Source of the DNA: Oscillospiraceae bacterium
GTDB taxonomy: Bacteria > Bacillota > Clostridia > Oscillospirales > Ruminococcaceae
Reading direction: 5' to 3'
Assembly (NCBI GenBank): GCA_017460955.1
Contig: JAFTZY010000044.1
Location: 1 to 46,417, forward strand
Length of the DNA: 46,417 nucleotides
In this document: piece after piece, positions 39,501-46,417 of the stretch
How the letters are laid out: each line of letters opens with the position of its first letter
Position numbering within the stretch: position 1 is the first letter of the stretch
Notes under the pieces: model-generated
Told to the model about the DNA's origin: nothing
The model's input: only the letters and a program-made list of their open reading frames with translations
Database searches by the model: none
Program-made: the position numbers and the translations under genes

Positions 39501-39653
39501 TAAAATGTAATCTTTTTCGTCGGTTTGAACAAGATTTTCGGTTGGTATTAAGACAATTTAAACAAATCCGGCAGTGAAAACGACCAATTTCGCGCCAAAA
39601 TAGTTACAAACAGGAACAGATCCGGAAGGCTGCGGTCTGTAATGCATTCCCTC

Positions 39654-39682
39654 TTGCAATGTCCGGGCACCTGTGCTATAAT
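39654..39682 (+). promoter_or_regulatory. Sigma-A promoter of the DUF2461 gene
   Basis: TTGCAA (39654-39659), 17-bp spacer, TATAAT (39677-39682). It is divergent from the promoter at 39472-39500. Confidence 0.8.
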
Positions 39683-39723
39683 AGAGAAAGCAATAGAGAA
39701 AACGAACACAAGGAGGCATGGCA

Positions 39724-40452
39724 ATGGGCTATATCACGCAGGAGATGCTGGACTTTCTGGACGGCATCCGCACGCACAACGACAAGGCATGGTTCGAGGC
39801 ACGCAAGGCGGACTATCTCCGGGCGGTCTACGAGCCGCTCAAGGCGCTGGGGGCAGCGCTGTATGCGCCGTATGCGGACAGGCCGGACATGATGTACAAG
39901 GTGGCGCGGATCTACCGGGACGCCAATTTTCCGCCGTACCTGCACTACCGGGATACGATGTGGATCTATGTGCGGCATGAGGCGATGTATTGGAGCCGCA
40001 CGCCCACACTCTTTTTCGAGGTATCGCCGGAGGGGGCGCGGTTCGGCTTCCGGATCGCTTCGCCGCAGCCGGCCTACATGGCGTATTTCCGGCGGATGCT
40101 TGAGGAGGACCCTTCGGAATTTCTGGGGATCGTCGCTGCGCTCGAAGCCGGGGGACTGGCGCTGTCGGGGGAAGAATACAAGCGTCCGAAGCCCTGCCCG
40201 GACGAAGCACTGCTCCCCTATTTTGCCAAGCGCTCCCTTGCGGCAGAAGCTGTTCTCCCGCCCGGGGAGGCGCTCTTCTCCGATGATCTGCCCGGACGGG
40301 TGCTGGACGTCTTTGCGAAGGTATTCCCGCTGCATGAGTACTGCCAGGGACTGCTGACGGAATTTGAGCTCTCCCATATCGTGCAGGAGGCTGTGCAGTC
40401 CGACCCCGAGCCGCCCATGGCCAAGGCCCCGACGCAGGAATTTATGTGGTAA
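39724..40452 (+). CDS. DUF2461 family protein
   Basis: A 242-aa cytoplasmic protein of the DUF2461/TIGR02453 family, function unknown. The family start pattern is seen (MLDFLDGIRTHNDKAWFEAR, in place of the usual NNNREWF), then KVARIYRDANFPPYLHYRD and ARFGFRIASP, which resemble the conserved R-D-x-RF and G-x-G-x-Y-x-P sites. Of two close ATGs the second (39724) is preferred: AGGAGG is 7 nt from it and 1 nt from the first. It stands alone, with its own promoter and a shared terminator. Confidence 0.8.
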   Translation: MGYITQEMLDFLDGIRTHNDKAWFEARKADYLRAVYEPLKALGAALYAPYADRPDMMYKVARIYRDANFPPYLHYRDTMWIYVRHEAMYWSRTPTLFFEVSPEGARFGFRIASPQPAYMAYFRRMLEEDPSEFLGIVAALEAGGLALSGEEYKRPKPCPDEALLPYFAKRSLAAEAVLPPGEALFSDDLPGRVLDVFAKVFPLHEYCQGLLTEFELSHIVQEAVQSDPEPPMAKAPTQEFMW

Positions 40453-40486
40453 AAATGATCCCCCGGTTTCCCGGGGGATCACTTTG
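40451..40486. terminator. Bidirectional terminator between DUF2461 and ctpA-like genes
   Basis: TGATCCCCCGG pairs with CCGGGGGATCA (40456-40481). T-rich tracts follow on both strands (ACTTTGTTATT on plus, TTTTTACC on minus). Confidence 0.92.
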
Positions 40487-41668
40487 TTATTCAAAGAGCT
40501 GCATTGCAGCGGCAAGCTGCGGATCGGTCAGCGGGTCACCGTCGGCAATGCGGGTATCCTCCCCCGCCTCGACCTCGACATCGGGGACAAGTCCCACGCC
40601 GTCATAGCACTCCGAGCGTGCGGTCTGGTAGGTCGCCACGGTCAGTGTCAGGCCGCCGCCGTCATCGAGCCGGCTCGTGACCTGCATCACGCCCTTGCCG
40701 AAGCTCTGCTTCCCCACGAGCTTGGCACCCTTGAAATCCCGCAGGGAGGCGGCAAACAGCTCGGCGGCACTCGCGGAGTTCTCATTGATGAGCACGACCA
40801 TGGGCAGATCGAGCTCGGACGCATCCGAGTAGACGACCGTTTCGGTATTGCCCTCCTGGTAGGTGGCCGTAGCGATCACGCCCTCGGGCAGCAGCGGATC
40901 GACCATCTTTTCGAGACTGTCGAGCAGTCCGCCGCCGTTGGAGCGGACATCGAAGAGCAGCCCCTTCGCACCGTTGGCCGTCAGGGTATCGAGCGCATCC
41001 TGGAACTGCTCGACCGTATTCTCCCGGAAATTCGTGATGCGGATATAGCCCACGCCGTTGTCGAGCATCTTCGAGTACACGGTCGTGACCTCGAAGGTGC
41101 GCCGGGTGATGGTGAAGCTCAGCTCCTCCTCCCCGCGCAGGATCTGCAGCGTGACGCTGGTGTTCTCCTCGCCCCGGATACGCGTGACGGTCTCCTCGTA
41201 GCCGAGGGACGCAGCGTCCTCGCCCTCCACGCCGACAATGCGGTCATCCACGGCAAGCCCTGCCTCGGCCGCCGGGGAGTTGTCCTCCACGAGCAGGATC
41301 ACCGGCACGCCCGTCTCCGCATCCTCCTGCACGGAAATGCCGATGCCGACGCTGCGGCCGGATTCCTTCTGCTGGAGGGAGGCATACTCCTCGGGCGTCA
41401 TATAGCTTGAATACCGGTCGCCAAGGCCCGCGACGTAGCCCTTGAGCAGGCCGTCCATGGCGGCATCCTCATCGATCCTGGTATAGTAATTCTCGTGGAC
41501 ATAGGTGTCCAGGGCCTCCAGACGATCGTATTTCTCCGCTTTTTCCTTGACATCCTGTACCTGGCTGTTGAAGCCCTGCAGGGAAAAGAAGGAGGTCAGG
41601 ATAAAGGTGACGGCACAGGCCAGTGCAGCGATGCTGATGGTCAGGCCGAGACTGACTTTGTGATTCAT
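40487..41668 (-). CDS. C-terminal processing protease (S41, CtpA type)
   Basis: A membrane-anchored extracytoplasmic serine protease, 393 aa. One N-terminal helix (SIAALACAVTFILTSFF), a helical linker, a PDZ domain at about 100-185, then the S41 core with DVRSNGGGLLDSLEKMVD, the nucleophile Ser in INENSASAAELFA and the general base Lys in VGKQSFGKGVMQ. The end has SECYDGVGLVPDVEVE in the usual substrate-groove position. It is last after ftsE, ftsX and the M23 hydrolase gene. In other bacteria CtpA/Prc proteases degrade wall hydrolases, so control of the adjacent hydrolase is plausible but inferred. Confidence 0.93.
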   Translation of the reverse strand: MNHKVSLGLTISIAALACAVTFILTSFFSLQGFNSQVQDVKEKAEKYDRLEALDTYVHENYYTRIDEDAAMDGLLKGYVAGLGDRYSSYMTPEEYASLQQKESGRSVGIGISVQEDAETGVPVILLVEDNSPAAEAGLAVDDRIVGVEGEDAASLGYEETVTRIRGEENTSVTLQILRGEEELSFTITRRTFEVTTVYSKMLDNGVGYIRITNFRENTVEQFQDALDTLTANGAKGLLFDVRSNGGGLLDSLEKMVDPLLPEGVIATATYQEGNTETVVYSDASELDLPMVVLINENSASAAELFAASLRDFKGAKLVGKQSFGKGVMQVTSRLDDGGGLTLTVATYQTARSECYDGVGLVPDVEVEAGEDTRIADGDPLTDPQLAAAMQLFE

Positions 41669-41725
41669 GCGTCCTCCTATTCAAGAGGAACGGGCTCTGC
41701 CCGCCCGCCTCTTGCAGCAGTTTTT

Positions 41726-41753
41726 CCCCGGAATGCCGTTTTGCATTCCGGGG
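41726..41753 (-). other. Intercistronic hairpin between the M23 hydrolase and protease genes
   Basis: CCCCGGAATGC pairs perfectly with GCATTCCGGGG seven bases after the M23 stop. On the coding strand the stem is followed by A residues, not T, so it is not a standard terminator. It may protect the upstream mRNA and set a lower level of the protease. Confidence 0.65.
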
Positions 41754-41760
41754 AGTGTAC

Positions 41761-43362
41761 TTAATAATTTAAATAATTGCTCGGGTTGACGGGGGTACCG
41801 TTCTTGCGCACCTCAAAATGCAGATGGTAGCCCGTGGACCAGCCCGTGGAGCCGACATAGCCGATCGTCTGTCCCTTGGACACATAATCGCCCACGGAGA
41901 CGGTGATGCTTGCCATATGGCCGTAGAGTGTCGAATAGGTCGCATCGTCATGCTGGATGATGACGTAATTGCCGTAGCCGTTGCCGCAGCAGTTGCTGGA
42001 CTTGCCGTAATTGTGGGTACAGGACGAATTGGCCTTGATGACGGTGCCGGACCGCGATGCCACGACATCGGCACCCTGGTTCTGGGCGATGTCGATGCCC
42101 TTATGGGTGGTGCCCCAGCGCGAGCCGAAGCCGCTGGAGATATAGTAGTGTCCCGGGCAGGGCCATCCGAACGAGCCGTCGGAATAGCTCTCGGTCACAG
42201 CGGGAGCCGGGGTCTCGGCCACCTCTGCGGGCGCCTCGGGATCTGCCACGGCAGCCTGTGCCTCTGCGGCAGCCTCCTGCGCCTGCTTGGCTGCCTCCTC
42301 GGCAGCAGCTGCATCCTCGGCATTCTTAGCCGCCTCCGCCGCAGCAGCCGCTTCCTCCGCCGCCTTCTTGGCAGCGGCCTCATCCGCGGCCTTCTTTCTG
42401 GCAGCCGCTTCATCGGCAGCCTTCTTCGCAGCGGCCTCCTCTGCGGCCTTCTTTGCCGCCGCAGCCGCCTGCTCGGCCGCCAGTCTGGCAGCCTCCTCGG
42501 CACGGCGCTTGGCTTCCTCTTCTGCCTTGCGCTTGGCCTCCTCCTCGGCACGGCGGATCTGCTCGCGGATCTCCTCCTCGGCCTCATCGGCCAAGCGGTT
42601 CTTCTCCTCGAGCTCCTCAATGGAGGCATTGGCAGCCTCGGCTTCCTTTGCCAGACGCTGCTTTTCCGCCTCGGATTCCGCATACGCATCATGCAGCTCC
42701 ACCATGGAGGCCTGCATCTCTGCCTGCTTGCTCTCCTTGTCGGCCTGGGCCTGCTCGGCCTGTGCCTTCTGGCCCTCAAGAGTATCAAGATTCTCGTGAT
42801 ATTCCTCAAGCTGGTCCTTCAGGTCGTTGACCAGCTCGTCGTCATGTCTTGCCACGCAGGAAATGAGCTCATACTTGGACAGCAGGTCGTAGAAATCCGT
42901 TGCGCCCACGAGCGCCGATGCCAGACTGTCCGAGCCGTTGACATACATCGCACGCAGACGGAGCTTGAATTCCTCAAGTCCCTCGTCGATGTCCTGCTCC
43001 TGCCGGTCGATGGTGACCTCCATGGCGGAGATGTCATTTTCAAGATCGAAGATGTTCTCCTTGATCGTCTCGAGCTCCGCATCGAGGATCTGCATGTTGC
43101 TCTGCAGCGCATCGATCTTCTCCTGGAGGGCGGCCTGGTATTCTGCCTGCTCCTTCTGGTCCTCGGCGAACTGAGAGAGCTTCTCCTCATATTCCTTGAT
43201 CTTCTTGTTATTTTCTTCCTTCTGCGCCTCGAGCTCTGCGATGGTCGCAGCCTCGGTGGGCATGAGCTGTACGGCGGGACGGCACACACTGCCGGTCAGG
43301 CAGACACAGGCCAGCACCGCTGCCAGCGCTTTTTTCCACTTCAGTGTACGCATATACTGCAA
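41761..43362 (-). CDS. Coiled-coil M23 murein hydrolase (EnvC/PcsB-like partner of FtsEX)
   Basis: Probably a septal wall hydrolase or activator worked by FtsEX. The product is 533 aa. The signal peptide is residues 1-30. Two long coiled-coils follow (about 37-115 and 165-260), with a short non-coil part between, and then an Ala/Glu/Lys-rich helical region ([18 protein letters not shown]) of about 120 residues. The C-terminal M23 domain has [14 protein letters not shown] and YHLHFEV, so zinc ligands are complete. Two Cys pairs ([15 protein letters not shown]) sit inside it. The start is a TTG with GAGG 8 nt upstream; the ATG three codons on is too far. It is 24 bp after ftsX. Confidence 0.9.
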   Translation of the reverse strand: MQYMRTLKWKKALAAVLACVCLTGSVCRPAVQLMPTEAATIAELEAQKEENNKKIKEYEEKLSQFAEDQKEQAEYQAALQEKIDALQSNMQILDAELETIKENIFDLENDISAMEVTIDRQEQDIDEGLEEFKLRLRAMYVNGSDSLASALVGATDFYDLLSKYELISCVARHDDELVNDLKDQLEEYHENLDTLEGQKAQAEQAQADKESKQAEMQASMVELHDAYAESEAEKQRLAKEAEAANASIEELEEKNRLADEAEEEIREQIRRAEEEAKRKAEEEAKRRAEEAARLAAEQAAAAAKKAAEEAAAKKAADEAAARKKAADEAAAKKAAEEAAAAAEAAKNAEDAAAAEEAAKQAQEAAAEAQAAVADPEAPAEVAETPAPAVTESYSDGSFGWPCPGHYYISSGFGSRWGTTHKGIDIAQNQGADVVASRSGTVIKANSSCTHNYGKSSNCCGNGYGNYVIIQHDDATYSTLYGHMASITVSVGDYVSKGQTIGYVGSTGWSTGYHLHFEVRKNGTPVNPSNYLNY

Positions 43363-43386
43363 AATGCAGTCCTCACTCCTCTCGTA

Positions 43387-44292
43387 TCACACATTGATAT
43401 AGCGTCTGGTGCTGATGGCACTGCCGATCGCGCCGATGAGCGCACCGCCGAGCACATACGCCAGGGCGACCTTGAGATAGATCGTGTTAAACTGGATGAT
43501 GCTGCCGATGCCGATGATGCTCAGCAGGGATTGCTGATCCTGCAAAATATGCACCACGGCGTCGTACAGGAGCCATGTCGTAATGAGCGCCACGCACCCG
43601 GCAAAGAAGCCGGTGATCATGCCCTCCACAAAGAAAGGCAGCCGGATGAAGGCATTGGTCGCGCCGACATATTTCATGATCTGGATCTCCTCACGTCTTG
43701 CATAGACGCTGGCCTTGGTGGTGTTGGAGATGATGACCATGGAGATCATCACCATTGCCAGGATAATGGCACCCATCACCCATGTCAGCAGCGTGCGCAG
43801 GTTCACCAGGATGTTCACAAAGTCATACGGTGCCCGGATGGAATAGATATGTCCGAGCGTTTTGATCTGTCCGATGGTCGCATCGATCCGGCTGATATCC
43901 TCGACCTTGAGGCGGTAGGCATCCACAAGGGGATTGTCATCGCCGAGGGACTCGAACAGCACCTCATATTCTGCCATGCTCTCCTTGAGGGACTCATACG
44001 CCTCCTCCTTGGAATAGAACACGACCTCCGTTACATTTTCCATCCCGCGCAGGGTATTGCCGATCTCCTCGATGGTCGGATCGTCCGTCCCGTCCTCGAG
44101 ATAGACAATGACCTCATTTTTGGATTCGATGCCGCCGATAATGGAATTGACGTTGAAGTACGCCAGCACCGAAATGCCCACCAGCAGCAGCGAGACCAGC
44201 AGCACGCAGAAGGAAGCAAATGCCATCATCCGGTTCTTCCAGACATTATCAATGCCCTTCTCGACCAGATATTTTACACCGCTAAGCTTCAT
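43387..44292 (-). CDS. ftsX: Cell division protein FtsX
   Basis: Membrane part of the FtsEX complex, which transmits ATP hydrolysis to wall hydrolases at the septum. The product is 301 aa with four membrane helices: one near residue 25, then an extracytoplasmic loop of about 120 residues that should contact the hydrolase, then three near the C-terminus. KYVGATNAFIRLPFFVEG is the conserved FtsX motif. Its ATG lies inside ftsE (11-bp overlap). Confidence 0.95.
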   Translation of the reverse strand: MKLSGVKYLVEKGIDNVWKNRMMAFASFCVLLVSLLLVGISVLAYFNVNSIIGGIESKNEVIVYLEDGTDDPTIEEIGNTLRGMENVTEVVFYSKEEAYESLKESMAEYEVLFESLGDDNPLVDAYRLKVEDISRIDATIGQIKTLGHIYSIRAPYDFVNILVNLRTLLTWVMGAIILAMVMISMVIISNTTKASVYARREEIQIMKYVGATNAFIRLPFFVEGMITGFFAGCVALITTWLLYDAVVHILQDQQSLLSIIGIGSIIQFNTIYLKVALAYVLGGALIGAIGSAISTRRYINV

Positions 44293-44965
44293 CCATACCT
44301 CCTATGATCTCATCAAAGACGATCTGTCCCTCCGTGATATTGATGATCCGTCCGCCGAAATGGCGCACCAGATCATGCTCATGCGTGACCATCAGGATGG
44401 TGGTGCCGCAGGCATTGATGCCCTTGAGCAGCTCCACGATCTCATAGGACAGCTCCGGGTCGATGTTGCCGGTCGGCTCATCGGCAATGATGAGCTTGGG
44501 GTCATTGACCAGAGCTCTTGCGATGGCCACACGCTGCTTCTCGCCGCCCGACAGCTCATCCGGATAGGCGCTTGCCTTGGACTGCAGCCCGACAAGGCTG
44601 ATGACATAGGGCACACGCTTGCGGATATAGCGTCTGGGCGCGTCGATCACGCGCAGCACGAAGGCGATATTCTCATAGACCGTCATGGTCGGGATCAGGC
44701 GGAAATCCTGGAACACGAAGCCGATCGTGCGCCGCAGCTCCGGGATCTTGCGTTTCTTGAGCTTACTCAGATTATACCCATTGACGGTCACCACGCCGCT
44801 CGTTGCCTCGATCTCCTTGAGGATGAGCTTGATCATCGTGCTCTTGCCGGCACCGGAGGAGCCGACCACGAAGGCGAAGTCGCCGTCATTGATCTTCAGA
44901 TTGACATGATTGAGTGCGTCCACGCCGCTCGAATACGTCACGGACACATCCTTGAGTTCTACCAT
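44282..44965 (-). CDS. ftsE: Cell division ATP-binding protein FtsE
   Basis: ABC-type ATPase, 227 aa. Walker [11 protein letters not shown]-loop VFQDFRLIP, signature [15 protein letters not shown], Walker [13 protein letters not shown] and H-loop VTHEHDLV are all present. ATG 44965 gives the usual FtsE start ([11 protein letters not shown]), although the ribosome site is weak (GTGGTG), so it may be expressed at low level. First gene of the ftsE-ftsX-M23-protease group; no clear promoter was found in the 147 bp before it. Confidence 0.96.
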   Translation of the reverse strand: MVELKDVSVTYSSGVDALNHVNLKINDGDFAFVVGSSGAGKSTMIKLILKEIEATSGVVTVNGYNLSKLKKRKIPELRRTIGFVFQDFRLIPTMTVYENIAFVLRVIDAPRRYIRKRVPYVISLVGLQSKASAYPDELSGGEKQRVAIARALVNDPKLIIADEPTGNIDPELSYEIVELLKGINACGTTILMVTHEHDLVRHFGGRIINITEGQIVFDEIIGGMDEA

Positions 44966-45063
44966 AGAAATGAATGCACCACTCTTTCCCTCGTCATTTC
45001 CCGGCAATACTGCCCCATCGGAAACGGACGCAAAAAGCGTCACAGCATAAAAGCGATTGCCCA

Positions 45064-45088
45064 ATGCGCCGGCACCGGGCCGGCACAT
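45064..45088 (-). terminator. Possible weak terminator after the CdaR-like gene
   Basis: ATGTGCCGG pairs with CCGGCGCAT (one G-U) 25 bases after the stop. There is no T-run directly after it; CTTTT occurs 14 bases later. Partial read-through into ftsE is likely. Confidence 0.4.
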
Positions 45089-45112
45089 CAGGCAAGAAAT
45101 GCATGTATCGGA

Positions 45113-46198
45113 TCAGAACTTGGTCGGGTTTGCCTGAAGATATTTTTTCACCATAAGAGCGATCTTGAAAATGATCGCATGATCGAATTCTCTCAGGTCA
45201 AGGCCTGTCAGCTTCTTGATCTTTTCCAGTCTGTAGACGAGTGTATTGCGGTGTACGAACAGCTTCCGGGAAGTTTCGGACACGTTCAGATTGTTCTCAA
45301 AGAAGCGCTGGATGGTAAACAGCGTTTCATGGTCGAGCGACTCGATGCTGCCGCGCTTGAACACCTCATGCAGGAAGGTCTCACACAGGGTCGTCGGCAG
45401 GTGATAGATCAGTCTTGCGATGCCCAGATTATCGTAGCTGACAATGATCTTATCCGTATCAAAGACCTTGCCGACCTCCAGGGCGGTCTGTGCTTCCTTG
45501 AAGGAGCGTGCCAGATCCTTGACGCTTGTGACGGCCGTACCGATGCCCACATTGACTCTCGTATAGAATTCGCTCGAGAGCGTATCGGCGATGGAGCGTG
45601 CGAGCTTTTCGAGATCCTTGGAATCCACGCTCGACTTGATCTCCTTGACCAGCACGATATCGGACTCGGTGATGTTGAACACAAAATCCTTGTTCTTATC
45701 GGGGAACAGATTCTGTATCACATCATATGCGGAAATGTCATTCGACGACACAATGCGGATGAGCAGCACCACGCGGCTGATCTCGGCATTGAAGTGCAGC
45801 TCCCTTGCCTTGATGACGATGTCACCGGGGAGCACATTGTCCAGCACAACGTTCTTGATGAAGTTGTTCCGGTCGTACTTCTCGTCATAATACTGCTTGA
45901 TGTTCGACAGTGTGATCGCAAGGATGCTCGCATACTTGGAGGCCGTCTCATCCGTACCCTCGACGAACACCGCATAATCGGGCTTCGCATGGGCGCCGAA
46001 CGGCTTATAGGTGTAGCCGTCACGGATGAAAATATCATGTGTATCACTCAGATCGAGCGACACAAACTCATTGGTCGTCCCGACCTTGGTCAGATCGCTG
46101 CATGCGATGATCGTGGCGTTCTCGTCTACGACACCGATCGTGGCATCCATGGTGTCACGCATCTGGTGTACCAGTCCCTGGAACAATCTGTTGGACAT
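45113..46198 (-). CDS. CdaR/PucR-family transcription regulator
   Basis: A 361-aa regulator. The N-terminal sugar-diacid-recognition-like domain (QGLVHQMRDTMDATIGVVDE...IIACSDLTKVG) is followed by a GGDEF-related middle domain and a C-terminal PucR-type helix-turn-helix at about 295-350 (FFENNLNVSETSRKLFVHRN, TLVYRLEKIKKLTG). ATG 46198 is used; an upstream GTG frame has no ribosome site. In E. coli CdaR controls glycerate and sugar-diacid use, but no such genes are seen here. Its target may be the following fts genes or itself. Confidence 0.85.
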   Translation of the reverse strand: MSNRLFQGLVHQMRDTMDATIGVVDENATIIACSDLTKVGTTNEFVSLDLSDTHDIFIRDGYTYKPFGAHAKPDYAVFVEGTDETASKYASILAITLSNIKQYYDEKYDRNNFIKNVVLDNVLPGDIVIKARELHFNAEISRVVLLIRIVSSNDISAYDVIQNLFPDKNKDFVFNITESDIVLVKEIKSSVDSKDLEKLARSIADTLSSEFYTRVNVGIGTAVTSVKDLARSFKEAQTALEVGKVFDTDKIIVSYDNLGIARLIYHLPTTLCETFLHEVFKRGSIESLDHETLFTIQRFFENNLNVSETSRKLFVHRNTLVYRLEKIKKLTGLDLREFDHAIIFKIALMVKKYLQANPTKF

Positions 46199-46417
46199 AA
46201 TCTCTGACTTCCCTTCTGTTTTGATTTTACCATACACTCGTTGTCTTGCATTTCTTACATATTACAGATTGTAACATAAGTTTGTGAATGCAATATGAAT
46301 AAATAGTTAATTTTTCTTGTTTTTTCGTGAAAACGGCGAATTTTTTCCGCTCCATTTGTGGATTCATCACAAAATCCAGGATGGGATTTGTAACCAAACC
46401 GTAACCGAGGGCGGGAG
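46199..46417. other. AT-rich region upstream of the CdaR-like gene
   Basis: The last 219 bases are AT-rich, unlike the rest. A TACAAT on the minus strand near 46270 could be a -10 box, but no -35 at proper spacing is seen. No gene is visible to the window end. Confidence 0.35.

Noticed and set aside
37262-39577. Long open frame on the plus strand opposite the dockerin/CW-repeat gene
   Set aside because: The real gene on the minus strand has signal peptide, domains, promoter and terminator; the plus frame has none.
41818-46207. Two very long plus-strand frames (829 and 699 codons) opposite the fts group and the CdaR-like gene
   Set aside because: They lie antisense to well-recognised genes and translate to biased His/Leu/Gly or Asp/Ile-rich sequence without motifs.

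Overview
The window reads as part of the chromosome of a GC-rich, Gram-positive anaerobic clostridium of the Ruminococcaceae type (inferred, not proven). The reasons are a clostridial-order rnfCDGEAB operon, formate-tetrahydrofolate ligase, an S-box SAM riboswitch on metK, sigma-A type promoters, AGGAGG ribosome sites, and seven secreted proteins with dockerin or dockerin-like modules, as in fibre-degrading ruminococci. No rRNA, tRNA, phage, insertion-sequence transposase, CRISPR array, cohesin or scaffoldin was seen.

Layout. 1-4650 (minus strand): a LysM/G5/M23 cell-wall protein, an RluA-type pseudouridine synthase, a DUF975-like membrane protein and a histidine phosphatase, with a structured repeat at 2960-3217. 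4880-5572 (plus): an XRE regulator. 5779-10592 (plus): the six-gene Rnf operon (ferredoxin:NAD+ ion pump), closed by a strong terminator. 10676-13237 (plus): amidase-like protein, queH and ldh. 13250-20228 (minus): CAP protein, transglutaminase-dockerin protein, mscL (followed by a second copy of the structured repeat), a zinc-ribbon/Met-rich protein and a VanY-like carboxypeptidase. 20449-21654 (plus): a GHL10-type lipoprotein. 21667-23094 (minus): metK under a SAM-I riboswitch.

23155-35630 (minus) is one run of ten genes with gaps of at most 33 bp behind a single clear promoter: fhs, tsaE, tsaB, rpiB, two DUF285 repeat-dockerin proteins, upp, then three BspA-type LRR-dockerin proteins. Surface-protein genes are thus spliced into a housekeeping gene train. 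35655-37044 (minus) holds a YbjN-like protein and PspA. 37313-39379 (minus) encodes a dockerin/cell-wall-binding-repeat/transglutaminase protein, preceded on the plus side by a DUF2461 gene at 39724. 40487-46198 (minus) carries a CdaR-like regulator, ftsE, ftsX, a coiled-coil M23 hydrolase and a CtpA-type protease, which together look like a septal wall-hydrolase control module.

The two items most worth following are (1) a dispersed structured repeat, present in inverted orientation near 3.0 kb and 16.6 kb, whose long stem shows a compensatory base change between copies and whose first copy carries two inverted 54-nt two-hairpin units with several compensatory changes; and (2) the dockerin-LRR gene train, in which repeat type and dockerin type go together.
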